Source: Rikenellaceae bacterium (GTDB lineage: Bacteria > Bacteroidota > Bacteroidia > Bacteroidales > UBA932). Taken from it: a stretch of 64,000 nt of DNA. Made by a program: the position numbers and the translations under genes. Shown here one piece after another: positions 43,055 through 51,418 of the stretch. Location: the NCBI GenBank assembly GCA_022766385.1, contig JALEPJ010000018.1, positions 1-64,000 on the forward strand. Direction: 5' to 3'. The notes beneath the pieces are model-generated. The model was given only the letters and a program-made list of their open reading frames with translations, searched no databases and was not told the origin of the DNA. Within the stretch, counting starts at the first letter, position 1; each line of letters begins with the position of its first letter.

Positions 43055-44674
43055 ATGAAAAGAATCATCATAAGTTCACTTTTGGTGCTCGCAATGGGCA
43101 CTATCTGCTCGGGACAGTCCAGGAGCTTCAAGCTCGGCCAATGGATCGAGATTCAGAATGCAATACTTAAAGAGCTGAACCAGAGCTATGTGGATTCATT
43201 GCCGCTGGACCGTATCGAACGTGCTGGAATCGATGCCATGCTGGCGAATCTCGACCCTTATACAGTTTACATCCCTGAAGAGGAGGAAGCGGACTTCGAA
43301 ATGATGATCAACAATTCCTACGGCGGTTTCGGTTCAGTCATCTACAAGCCGGAGCTGAATGGCAATGTCATCATCAGCGAGCCTTACAAAGGTACTCCTG
43401 CGGACCGTCTGGGCTTCGTCTGCGGAGATGAGATTATGGCCATTGACGGCGTCTCGGTGCATGGCCTCAGCAGCCAGGAGTGCTCGGACAGGATGAAGGG
43501 CAAGCCGGGCTCGACCGTTGTGTTCACTGTTAAGAAGGTCCGCAGCGGAGAGGTGAAGGACGTTACCGTGACCAGGGAGAGAATCAAGCTGCCCGATGTG
43601 GAATACTATGGTATGCTGGACTCCCACACCGGCTATATCTACCAGTCAGGATTCACCGAGAATGTCTCTTCCGAGATCAAGAATGCCGTCCTCGAGATGA
43701 AGAGGCAGGGAATGGACAAGCTCGTCCTGGATTTGAGGGGCAATGGCGGAGGCATACTCCAGGAAGCCGTGAAGATAGTATCGCTCTTCGTTCCCAAAGG
43801 CTCGCTCATCGTTACTGCCAAGGGCAATGATTCCAGCTACAAGCAAGAATACAGGACTACAGCTGAACCTGTGGATACTGAGTTGCCATTGATAGTGCTC
43901 GTGGATTCAGGCTCTGCCTCGTCTTCAGAGATCGTAGCCGGAGCGCTTCAGGACCTGGACCGCGCCACCATTATGGGTACCAGGACCTATGGCAAGGGCC
44001 TCGTCCAGTCCATACGCACCCTGCCATACAACGGAAAGATGAAAATCACCACCGCAAAGTACTATACTCCTTCAGGACGCTGTGTCCAGGCTATAGACTA
44101 CTCGCACAGGAATGAAGACGGCTCCGTAGGCCATATTGCCGATTCCCTTACCAAGGAATTCAAGACCCTTCATGGAAGGACGGTGCGTGACGGTGGCGGC
44201 ATTACCCCCGACGTTATTTTGGAGCCAAAGGAATACAGTCGTCTCACTTACTCTCTGGTCGCTAACGGTATCCTGAATAATTATGCCATCAAGTATGCCT
44301 GCGAGCACGAATCCATCCCTGCAGTGGATGATTTCCACTTCAGCGATGATGATTATGATGATTTCGTGGAATATGCCAAGACCCGTGAATTCGATTACAG
44401 GTCTTATGCCAAGACCATTTTCGACCAGATGAAGAAGGAACTGGAGCGTGATGATCTGGCGGAAGGGATGAAGGAGCAGCTCGATGCTCTGGAGCAAGCC
44501 CTGGAGATGGATAAGGAAAGCTTCCTCAGGCTCAAGAAGGATGAAATCATACCTTTCATCGAGGAGGAGATAGTGGTGCGCTACTATTATCAGGAAGCCG
44601 GTCAGAAGCTGAGGATCAGGTATGATGAACAATTGAAGAGGGCCCTTGAGAGCCCTCTCATTTCAGTCAATTGA
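43055..44674 (+). CDS. S41 family C-terminal processing peptidase (CtpA-like)
   Basis: This 539-residue exported protease (start 43055, MKRIIISSLLVLAMGTICSGQ; the track ORF starts 24 bases early) has a PDZ domain (about 80-170, with GTPADRLGFVCGDEIMAIDG) and an S41 core. The catalytic Ser is in LVDSGSASSSEIVAGAL and the Lys in TRTYGKGLVQS, the Ser/Lys dyad of CtpA/Tsp enzymes. A long acidic, helical C-terminal extension follows. It is likely a periplasmic processing or quality-control protease. It follows the SusCD array after a 69-base gap, so it may be part of the unit or stand alone. Confidence 0.93.
   Translation: MKRIIISSLLVLAMGTICSGQSRSFKLGQWIEIQNAILKELNQSYVDSLPLDRIERAGIDAMLANLDPYTVYIPEEEEADFEMMINNSYGGFGSVIYKPELNGNVIISEPYKGTPADRLGFVCGDEIMAIDGVSVHGLSSQECSDRMKGKPGSTVVFTVKKVRSGEVKDVTVTRERIKLPDVEYYGMLDSHTGYIYQSGFTENVSSEIKNAVLEMKRQGMDKLVLDLRGNGGGILQEAVKIVSLFVPKGSLIVTAKGNDSSYKQEYRTTAEPVDTELPLIVLVDSGSASSSEIVAGALQDLDRATIMGTRTYGKGLVQSIRTLPYNGKMKITTAKYYTPSGRCVQAIDYSHRNEDGSVGHIADSLTKEFKTLHGRTVRDGGGITPDVILEPKEYSRLTYSLVANGILNNYAIKYACEHESIPAVDDFHFSDDDYDDFVEYAKTREFDYRSYAKTIFDQMKKELERDDLAEGMKEQLDALEQALEMDKESFLRLKKDEIIPFIEEEIVVRYYYQEAGQKLRIRYDEQLKRALESPLISVN
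44637..44658. terminator. Possible bidirectional terminator hairpin at the end of the S41 gene
   Basis: AGAGGGC pairs with GCCCTCT around an 8-base loop, inside the last codons of the S41 protease gene, just before a convergent EamA gene. It is GC-rich and followed by TCATTTC, a weak T-run. It may be chance, because it lies within coding sequence. Confidence 0.3.
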
Positions 44675-44684
44675 CGCAGTCTTT

Positions 44685-45539
44685 CTATTGTGTGTTCGAG
44701 CCGTAGACGAGCAGGCCCATTGCAACAAGCAATATCAGCATTTCGATGGCCTTCTCACGTATCTTGTTCTCCTTGAACAGTATGGCTCCCATTACGAAGC
44801 TTACTATCACAGAGCTTCTGCGTACCAGGGAGATGACCGAAAGCAAGGCATCATCCTGCTTGAGAGCGAAGAAGTAAAGCGCATCCGCTGCACATATGAG
44901 CACTGAAATGAGCACTATAATCCAGTCCCAATGGAACTTTTCCCTCTCAGGGCCATCGATTATTGCCTTGGAGAGAACGCAGATGGCGAGAAGGACGGTG
45001 ATATAGACATTGCCCCAGCTCTGAACGAACAGAGGCTCCATTTCATAGAGTATGTGCTTGTCATACAGGGCGCTGGCCACTCCTGCCAGGATGGAGATCA
45101 TCATTGCGAAGAAGCCCACATTGCTCTTGAACCTGAAGCCCTCTTTCTTTGAGGAAATGCTCAGGAGGGTCAATGAAAGAAGGGCCAGAGCCACTCCTCC
45201 CCATTGCCACAGGTTAAGGCTTTCTCCGAAGAGAATGATGGAGAAAATGACGACGAAGAAAGGCCTGGAGGCTTTCAGGGTGCTGACAGTGGTGAGGGGC
45301 AGGAGCTTGAGTCCCACCATTCCGCTAATCCAGGAGATTGTGACCAGAATGGCCTTGAAGATCAGGCTGAGATGCTCCGTAATGCTTCCCTTGCTCAGGA
45401 AAGGTGACATTATCAGCGCTGACAATGCCGTGGCTGCCAGAAGTACCCAAAGCACACTGTTGCGCTTCAGGCTCTGTTTCTTAGCAACGTCGTAAAGGCC
45501 CAGCAGTATGGCTGAAGCCAGTGTCATCCAAATCCACAT
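44685..45539 (-). CDS. EamA (drug/metabolite) family transporter
   Basis: This 284-residue inner-membrane protein has about ten hydrophobic helices in two EamA repeats (about 1-130 and 145-280). FKAILVTISWISGMVGLKLLPLTTVSTLKASRPFF is the typical EamA pattern, and charged residues close each helix. Such proteins export amino acids or metabolites; no substrate is evident. It is the last gene of a minus-strand run: MBL hydrolase, uvrA, nucleoside kinase, then this, with only 3 bases after the kinase stop. Confidence 0.88.
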   Translation of the reverse strand: MWIWMTLASAILLGLYDVAKKQSLKRNSVLWVLLAATALSALIMSPFLSKGSITEHLSLIFKAILVTISWISGMVGLKLLPLTTVSTLKASRPFFVVIFSIILFGESLNLWQWGGVALALLSLTLLSISSKKEGFRFKSNVGFFAMMISILAGVASALYDKHILYEMEPLFVQSWGNVYITVLLAICVLSKAIIDGPEREKFHWDWIIVLISVLICAADALYFFALKQDDALLSVISLVRRSSVIVSFVMGAILFKENKIREKAIEMLILLVAMGLLVYGSNTQ

Positions 45540-45542
45540 TGC

Positions 45543-46538
45543 TTATTTGAGTGTTTGTCCGCCTATGAATTCTCTCATTATTGAAGTAGGAGGCACGGCT
45601 GCAATTTCAGCAGGAGTCAGAGCCTTAATGTGACGGAGTATGGTCAACAGCTGCTGAGCCTTTTCGTAGGCAGGGGAAGATTCCGCGATGCCGTGAAGTA
45701 TCGGTTCGGTGTAATATTTCAGCATAGGCAGGTCGTAAAGCAGGGTGGAGTTGAACACGACATCTGCATTTTCCTCGTAAGGGAAGATATTGTTCTTCTC
45801 TCCTCTGCGTACGCTAGGCCATCTGAGTATGTTCTCCTCAGGACTGATGCCCCTGGTTCTGTTGTCCCTGAGTATTCTTCTGAGCAGGCGTTTGTCTGTA
45901 GGGGAATTCTGAAGCATCTCGCTGATGAACAGGGCACTGAGGGCTGAAACATAAACGTGGAAGATTCTGTTCCTGTCAACGTGAGGGGTGAGGTCGGGAT
46001 TCAATCCGTGTATTCCTTCCATGATGAGTATGTCATTCTCCTCGAGTTTCAGGAAATTGCCGTCATAGACCTTCTTGCCCTTGGCGAACAGGAAATGAGG
46101 AATCTCGACAGCCTTGCCCTTAAGCAGTTCGTTGATCTGGCGGTTGAGGAGCTCTGTATCCATTGCCCCAAGACATTCGAAATCTGGCTTGCCGTCAGGT
46201 CCGAGAGGGGTCAGTTCGCGGTCCACGAAATAATTGTCCAGCTCAATGACCTTGGGATTCAGTCCGAGGACGCGGCATTGGAGAGCGATTCTGAGGGACG
46301 ATGAGGTCTTGCCGCTGGATGACGGGCCGGCCATCAATACGATTTTTGCTTTGTCTCCCCTTTCCTTTATCATATCCGCGATGTCGGCATAATCCCTTTC
46401 CTGCTTAGCTTCGCAGAGATTAATCAGTTCTATACCGCCCCTTTCCTCGAGGAAGCGGTTAAGTTCATCCACACTGTCTATGCCTATGCCGCGGCACCAG
46501 TCGGTGTACTTCTTTCTTGCTTCAGCTATTTTGTTCAT
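45543..46538 (-). CDS. Uridine kinase-like nucleoside kinase (short form)
   Basis: This 331-residue P-loop kinase has a Walker A motif (MAGPSSSGKTSSSLR), VIELDNYFVDRE and the lid-like RRILRDNRTRG. It resembles the C-terminal half of the Bacteroidota nucleoside kinases related to phosphoribulokinase/uridine kinase. Those proteins usually carry an additional N-terminal TGS-plus-tRNA-synthetase-editing-like region and are about 550 residues long. Here only about 60 residues precede the kinase core, and the ATG overlaps the uvrA stop (TAATG), so the domain is absent rather than frameshifted. It should phosphorylate a nucleoside, likely uridine or cytidine. Confidence in the substrate is low. Confidence 0.85.
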   Translation of the reverse strand: MNKIAEARKKYTDWCRGIGIDSVDELNRFLEERGGIELINLCEAKQERDYADIADMIKERGDKAKIVLMAGPSSSGKTSSSLRIALQCRVLGLNPKVIELDNYFVDRELTPLGPDGKPDFECLGAMDTELLNRQINELLKGKAVEIPHFLFAKGKKVYDGNFLKLEENDILIMEGIHGLNPDLTPHVDRNRIFHVYVSALSALFISEMLQNSPTDKRLLRRILRDNRTRGISPEENILRWPSVRRGEKNNIFPYEENADVVFNSTLLYDLPMLKYYTEPILHGIAESSPAYEKAQQLLTILRHIKALTPAEIAAVPPTSIMREFIGGQTLK

Positions 46539-49303
46539 TATCTTATAGTTAATAAGTTTCGTAAGTATGGTCCCGTGACGGAATCGGGATTCTGGCAGAG
46601 CTCTTCCGGTGTGCCTTGCGCGACTATTCTTCCACCCCTCGCTCCTCCTTCCGGACCAAGGTCGAAGATGTAGTCCACTGACTTCAACACATCCAGATTG
46701 TGCTCGATGATGATGACAGTATTTCCCTGGTCAACCAGTTTTCTGAGCACCGAGAGCAGAATATTTATGTCTTCAAAATGCAGGCCTGTTGTAGGCTCGT
46801 CAAGGATATAGAGTGTGTTTCCTGTCGCCGTGCGGGACAATTCGGCCGCGAGCTTCATTCTCTGGCTTTCTCCTCCCGAGAGGGTCACTGCCGACTGCCC
46901 GAGATGCACATAGCCCAGCCCCACATCCACCATGCATTTCAGTTTCTGGGCAATTTTCGGGATGCCCTTGAAGAACTCGTAGGCCTCGCTGATCGGCATT
47001 TCCAGGACTTCGTTGATATTGCGCCCCTTGTACTTGACGGCCAGGGTGTCTTCCTTGTATCGCTGTCCGCGGCATTTGTCGCAAACAACATTGACCGGAG
47101 GCAGGAAATTCATTTCAATGACCTTTATGCCCGCTCCCTTGCATTCCTCGCAGCGTCCTCCGGAGACGTTGAAGGAGAACCTGCCGGCCTTGAATCCCCT
47201 GACCTTTGCGTCCGGGGTGCTCTCGAACAGGGCTCTGATGTCACTGAATACTCCGGTAAAGGTCGCAGGATTCGAGCGTGGAGTCCGTCCTATCGGATCC
47301 TGGTCTATTTCAATTATTTTGTCTATGTTGCTCACTCCATCTATTCCCTCGTAAGGGAGGGGTTTCATCTTGGCGTGCTGCAGCCTGTTCTTGAGTATGG
47401 GCATAAGGGTCTCGTTGATGAGGCTGGATTTGCCCGAGCCGCTGACCCCGCTGATTCCTATCAAGCAGCCGAGGGGGAAGTGGATGTTCACGTCCTTAAG
47501 ATTATTGCCCCTGGCTCCCAAAAGGCTGAGTGTGAGACCATTGCCCTTGCTTCTGAGCTGGGGTACGGGGATGCGCTTCCTGCCGCAGAGGTAGTCCAGA
47601 GTGATGGAGCCCGTCTTGCAGCTGTTGTAGTCTCCGGCCGGTCCCGAGTAGCAGATGCGCCCTCCTTCGGCGCCTGCTCCCGGACCTACGTCCACTATCC
47701 AGTCGGCAGCTTCCATAGTCTCGGCATCGTGCTCCACGACTATTACGGTATTGCCCTCATCCCTGAGCTTCTTCAGCGAGCTTATGAGCTTTCTGTTGTC
47801 CCTCTGGTGCAGTCCGATGGACGGCTCGTCGAGGATGTAGATGACGTTCACCAGCTTGGAGCCGATTTGGGTGGCAAGTCTGATCCTCTGGCTTTCACCG
47901 CCCGAGAGCGAAGCCGTGGTCCTGTCGAGGGAAAGGTACTCCAGTCCCACGTCCATAAGGAAATCAACCCTGTCGTGAAGTTCCTTCAAAATATCCCTGG
48001 CAATGGTGTTTTCCCTGTTGCTGAACTTCGCAGGGAGGCTTTCCAGCCAGGTTTGGAGCTGAGAAATCTCCATTGCTGACACCTCCGATATGGTCTTTCC
48101 GTCAATCTTGAAGCATTCGCTGTTCTTGTTCAGACGGCTTCCGTGGCAGACCGGGCATACTATTTTATCCTCAACATCCTCCACCACGCCGCTGAAGCCC
48201 ACCATCTCGCTGTCTCCGTCCCCGCCAATACGATAGAGCTCGTCTGAGCCGAAAATCAGCAGGGAAACAATCTCCTCCGGCAGGTTCTCAATAGGCTCGT
48301 AAAGTGAAAAGCCGTGCCTGAGTGCCACTGAACGTATGACTTCGAATTTCTTGGTTTCGCGCAATTTTCCCAAAGGCGCAAGTCCTCCGTCTGCGATGCT
48401 CAGGCTGCGGTCGGGGATAATGCTGTCCACATTGACATCCACTATCATTCCCAAGCCCTTGCAGTGAGGGCAATAGCCTTCCGGGGAGTTGAAGGAGAAG
48501 GAGTGGGGAGCCGGTTCCTGAAGCGAGATGCCGCTTTCCGGATCGACGAGATGCTTCGAGAAATGCTCCAGCTTTCCGCTCTCCACATCGAGCATTGCCA
48601 ATGAGCCCTTGCCTATGCCGAGGGCTGTGAGCACCGATTCGCGTATGCGCTTGACATCTCCGCAGCCGGGCTTGAGCTTGTCCACGACGAGTTCGATGAC
48701 ATGTGCCTTGTAGCGGTCCAGGGCGTCGATTTCATTGAGATTCATCAATTCGTCATCGACTCTTATCTGGGTGTATCCCCGCTTGCGCATCTGCTCGAAA
48801 AGCTCGCGATAGTGTCCCTTGCGGCCCCTTACGAGAGGCGCGAGGAGTATGCACTTGCGGCCATTGTAATGCTCCATTATCAAATCTACGATCTGCGTGT
48901 CGTTGTAGCGTATCATCTCCTTTCCGGTGAGCGGGGAGTAGGCCTTCGAGGCGCGGGCGTAGAAAAGACGGAGGAAATCGTAAATCTCCGTGATGGTGCC
49001 GACGGTCGAGCGCGGATTCGAGCCTGTGGTCTTCTGTTCTATAGCAATGATGGGACTGAGGCCACTGATGTTCTCCACCTCAGGTTTCTCGAGTATGCCC
49101 ATAAAGTGCTTCGCGTAAGGGGAGAGGGTGTTCATATAGCGCCTCTGTCCTTCCGCATAGATGGTGTCGAAGGTCAATGATGACTTGCCGCTGCCGGAAA
49201 GCCCCGTAATCACAACTAGTTTTCCGCGCGGGATGCTGACATTGACGTCCTTCAGATTGTGGGATCTCGCTCCTTCTATGTTTATGTAGCCGCTATTGTC
49301 CAT
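46538..49303 (-). CDS. uvrA: UvrABC excinuclease subunit A
   Basis: UvrA is the damage-sensing ABC ATPase of nucleotide excision repair. The 921-residue protein has two ABC halves: Walker A motifs VITGLSGSGKSSL and IGISGVSGSGKSSL, with signatures LSGGESQRIRLA and LSGGESQRMKLA. Zinc-binding cysteines appear at CPHCKGLG, CPVCHGSRL and CEECKGAG with CDKCRGQRY. The sequence is complete and of normal length. It overlaps the 3' end of the MBL hydrolase gene by 11 bases and shares 1 base with the kinase downstream. Plus-strand ORFs within it, including 46700..48079, are shadows. Confidence 0.98.
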   Translation of the reverse strand: MDNSGYINIEGARSHNLKDVNVSIPRGKLVVITGLSGSGKSSLTFDTIYAEGQRRYMNTLSPYAKHFMGILEKPEVENISGLSPIIAIEQKTTGSNPRSTVGTITEIYDFLRLFYARASKAYSPLTGKEMIRYNDTQIVDLIMEHYNGRKCILLAPLVRGRKGHYRELFEQMRKRGYTQIRVDDELMNLNEIDALDRYKAHVIELVVDKLKPGCGDVKRIRESVLTALGIGKGSLAMLDVESGKLEHFSKHLVDPESGISLQEPAPHSFSFNSPEGYCPHCKGLGMIVDVNVDSIIPDRSLSIADGGLAPLGKLRETKKFEVIRSVALRHGFSLYEPIENLPEEIVSLLIFGSDELYRIGGDGDSEMVGFSGVVEDVEDKIVCPVCHGSRLNKNSECFKIDGKTISEVSAMEISQLQTWLESLPAKFSNRENTIARDILKELHDRVDFLMDVGLEYLSLDRTTASLSGGESQRIRLATQIGSKLVNVIYILDEPSIGLHQRDNRKLISSLKKLRDEGNTVIVVEHDAETMEAADWIVDVGPGAGAEGGRICYSGPAGDYNSCKTGSITLDYLCGRKRIPVPQLRSKGNGLTLSLLGARGNNLKDVNIHFPLGCLIGISGVSGSGKSSLINETLMPILKNRLQHAKMKPLPYEGIDGVSNIDKIIEIDQDPIGRTPRSNPATFTGVFSDIRALFESTPDAKVRGFKAGRFSFNVSGGRCEECKGAGIKVIEMNFLPPVNVVCDKCRGQRYKEDTLAVKYKGRNINEVLEMPISEAYEFFKGIPKIAQKLKCMVDVGLGYVHLGQSAVTLSGGESQRMKLAAELSRTATGNTLYILDEPTTGLHFEDINILLSVLRKLVDQGNTVIIIEHNLDVLKSVDYIFDLGPEGGARGGRIVAQGTPEELCQNPDSVTGPYLRNLLTIR

Positions 49304-49997
49304 TCAGTGCAATTCCTTCTGCGTCCCAGTTGATGCCCTCCTGTTCAGGCTCGTTGAAAGGCTCCAAGAAAGGGTTGTGGGTGCGTTCTTCGCTGATATT
49401 GCTTGTCGGGCCGTGGCCTGGAAGTATGTCGGTGCCGCCGTCAAGTCCCATAATTTTGTCCATTATCGACACGATGAGCTTGTCGTAGTCTCCGCCGGGA
49501 AGGTCGCTGCGGCCTATGCTATCCTTGAACAGGGTGTCTCCCGTGAAAAGGATGCCTTCTTTGGGGCAATGATAGCAGACCCCGCCGGGAGTGTGTCCGG
49601 GAGTGCTGATGACGGTCCAGTCGCAGCCCACCAGATGGAGAGTATCACCGTCGCCAACACCCATGCAAGGGAAATCCGTGTCAATGCCTTCTATGCCCAT
49701 ACGGGCGCTCAGCTTCGCAAAGTCTTCAAGCATCAGCCTGTCCTCTTCAGCAAGATAGGCCTTGATTCCGTAACGCCTGCAGCAGTCTGCGGCACCGGCG
49801 ATGTGGTCTCCGTGAGCATGGGTCAGAAGCACTGCCTCAAGCCTTATGGAGTGTTGTTCGACAAAGGCGTGGAATGCCTCCCTTTCTGCCTCGGACAGGT
49901 ATCCCGGGTCCACGACTATGGCCTTGCCTTCATTATCCCTGACCAGCCAGGTGTTCTCTTGGAAGGGATTGAAATGAAAATATGATATATTCAGCAT
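49293..49997 (-). CDS. MBL-fold hydrolase (glyoxalase II-like)
   Basis: This 234-residue cytoplasmic metallo-beta-lactamase-fold enzyme (start 49997, MLNISYFHFNPFQENTWLV; the track start extends it upstream) has the motifs LLTHAHGDHIAGA, ISTPGHTPGGVCYH, FTGDTLFKDSIGRSDLPGG and a terminal GHGP. The GDTLF...GRSDLPGG run is typical of glyoxalase II-like hydrolases that act on thioesters or small esters. The true substrate is unproven. It leads the minus-strand operon with uvrA, into which its 3' end runs by 11 bases. A TAAATTTG box lies about 20 bases upstream. Confidence 0.9.
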   Translation of the reverse strand: MLNISYFHFNPFQENTWLVRDNEGKAIVVDPGYLSEAEREAFHAFVEQHSIRLEAVLLTHAHGDHIAGAADCCRRYGIKAYLAEEDRLMLEDFAKLSARMGIEGIDTDFPCMGVGDGDTLHLVGCDWTVISTPGHTPGGVCYHCPKEGILFTGDTLFKDSIGRSDLPGGDYDKLIVSIMDKIMGLDGGTDILPGHGPTSNISEERTHNPFLEPFNEPEQEGINWDAEGIALNGQ

Positions 49998-50017
49998 TTG
50001 TATCCTGATAAGTCCCA

Positions 50018-50045
50018 CAAATTTAAGAAAAAGGTTGTAAATTTG
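50018..50045. promoter_or_regulatory. Divergent -7 boxes for the MBL/uvrA operon and the deoxynucleoside kinases
   Basis: TAAATTTG occurs on the minus strand (complement of 50018-50025), 20 bases before the MBL start, and again on the plus strand (50038-50045), about 64 bases before the first kinase ATG. The two are identical and arranged as an inverted repeat with 12 bases between. This mirrors the rsgA/prenyl synthase region. Confidence 0.55.
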
Positions 50046-50109
50046 CTGTGTTTGGGCAGGGAAACTCACTTTGGACGCTTGAGCCCCTGAGCCTGAAACC
50101 GGAAAGGAC

Positions 50110-50733
50110 ATGCACATAGGTATAGCAGGAAATATAGGCAGCGGGAAAACTACGCTCACTGAGATGCTTGCAGCCCATTATGGCTGGACTCCGCGTTATG
50201 AGTCGGTCAGCTTCAACCCGTATCTCGAGGACTACTATAAGGATATCCCGAGATGGTCTTTCGCTTTGGAAACCTATTTTCTGAAACAGCGTTTCAAGGA
50301 TGTGCTTGAAATCGCCAAGAGTGACAAGACCATAATACAGGACAGGACCATTTTCGAGGGAGTTTACATTTTCGTAGCCAACAACAAGGCTCTGGGCAAT
50401 CTGTCAGACCGTGACTATGAGACCTTTATGGAGCTTTTCGAGTTGATGATGTCTTTGGTTAAGGTCCCTGACCTGCTCATTTATCTCAAGTCCTCCATAC
50501 CTCACCTGGTGTCCCAGATCCAGAAACGGGGCAGGGAATACGAGCAGGGTATCAGCATCGAGTACCTTAGTGCCCTCAATCAGCGCTATGACCGTTGGGT
50601 GGAGGAGTACAAAGGCCCGGTTCTGGTAATAGAGGCCGATGACCTGGACTTCAAGAACCGCCCTGAGGATTTCCAGTACATAGTCAACAGGGTAGACTCC
50701 CAACTCTTCGGCCTCTTTTCCGAAAAACAATAG
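50110..50733 (+). CDS. Deoxynucleoside kinase (copy 1)
   Basis: The 207-residue enzyme belongs to the dCK/dGK family, which salvages deoxyribonucleosides using ATP. MHIGIAGNIGSGKTTLTEML contains the P-loop, IIQDRTIFEG is the DRS-like lid-proximal motif that carries the substrate-binding Glu, and LIYLKSSIPHLVSQIQKRGREYEQ the Arg-rich lid. It shares the order of motifs with the gene 30 bases downstream and is clearly its paralogue. Tandem copies in Lactobacillus make a dAK/dGK heterodimer, so this pair may cooperate, but that is inference. A 60-base leader precedes the gene. Confidence 0.93.
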   Translation: MHIGIAGNIGSGKTTLTEMLAAHYGWTPRYESVSFNPYLEDYYKDIPRWSFALETYFLKQRFKDVLEIAKSDKTIIQDRTIFEGVYIFVANNKALGNLSDRDYETFMELFELMMSLVKVPDLLIYLKSSIPHLVSQIQKRGREYEQGISIEYLSALNQRYDRWVEEYKGPVLVIEADDLDFKNRPEDFQYIVNRVDSQLFGLFSEKQ

Positions 50734-50763
50734 AATGTTGAACTTTAATAGATAATTTAGGAT

Positions 50764-51393
50764 ATGCATATTGCAGTAGCTGGAAACATAGGCAGCGGCA
50801 AGACAACTCTTACCAAGATGCTTGCAGCCCATTACGGCTGGACCCCAAAGTTCGAATCTGTGGACTTCAATCCGTATCTCTCTGATTACTATGAAGATAT
50901 GGAAAGGTGGTCCTTCAATCTCCAGATTTACTTCCTTAACAAGCGCTTCAAGGACGTGGTAGAAATCTCCAAGACGGATGAAACCATTATCCAGGACAGG
51001 ACCATCTATGAGGATGCCCGTATCTTTGCTCCCAATCTGCATAGCATGGGACTGATGAGCACAAGGGACTTTGAGAACTACTCCGACCTCTTCGACCTGA
51101 TGATGTCGATGGTCAACCCGCCCGACCTCCTCATATATCTGAAGTCATCCATCCCGAATCTCGTCGCACAGATACAGAAGCGCGGACGTGAATACGAGAA
51201 AGGCATACGTATCGACTACCTTACCGGATTGAATGACAGGTACGAGGCCTGGATTGCAGGATACGAGGGAAAACTGCTTGTAGTGGATGCCGACCACGTG
51301 AAATTCGGCAATATACCGGAGGACTTCCAGAAGGTTGTGGATATGATTGATGCCCAGCTCTTCGGTCTTTTCCCTTCCGGTAATGCAGAATAA
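50764..51393 (+). CDS. Deoxynucleoside kinase (copy 2)
   Basis: This 209-residue paralogue of the preceding gene has the same P-loop (GNIGSGKTTLTKML), a DRTIYEDARIFAP motif and an LIYLKSSIPNLVAQIQKRGREYEKG lid. Long identical stretches (LAAHYGWTP and IYLKSSIP) show a recent duplication, while the region after the DRT motif (NLHSMGLMSTRDFENYS against NNKALGNLSDRDYETFM) has diverged. That region borders the substrate pocket, so different nucleoside preferences are plausible. It is followed 25 bases later by an acyl-CoA ligase gene on the same strand. Confidence 0.93.
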   Translation: MHIAVAGNIGSGKTTLTKMLAAHYGWTPKFESVDFNPYLSDYYEDMERWSFNLQIYFLNKRFKDVVEISKTDETIIQDRTIYEDARIFAPNLHSMGLMSTRDFENYSDLFDLMMSMVNPPDLLIYLKSSIPNLVAQIQKRGREYEKGIRIDYLTGLNDRYEAWIAGYEGKLLVVDADHVKFGNIPEDFQKVVDMIDAQLFGLFPSGNAE

Positions 51394-51418
51394 GTTTAAT
51401 CCTAAACCCAATAAATAA

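Noticed and set aside
46700-48079. 459-residue plus-strand ORF
   Set aside because: It is antisense to uvrA, which has intact ABC and zinc motifs.
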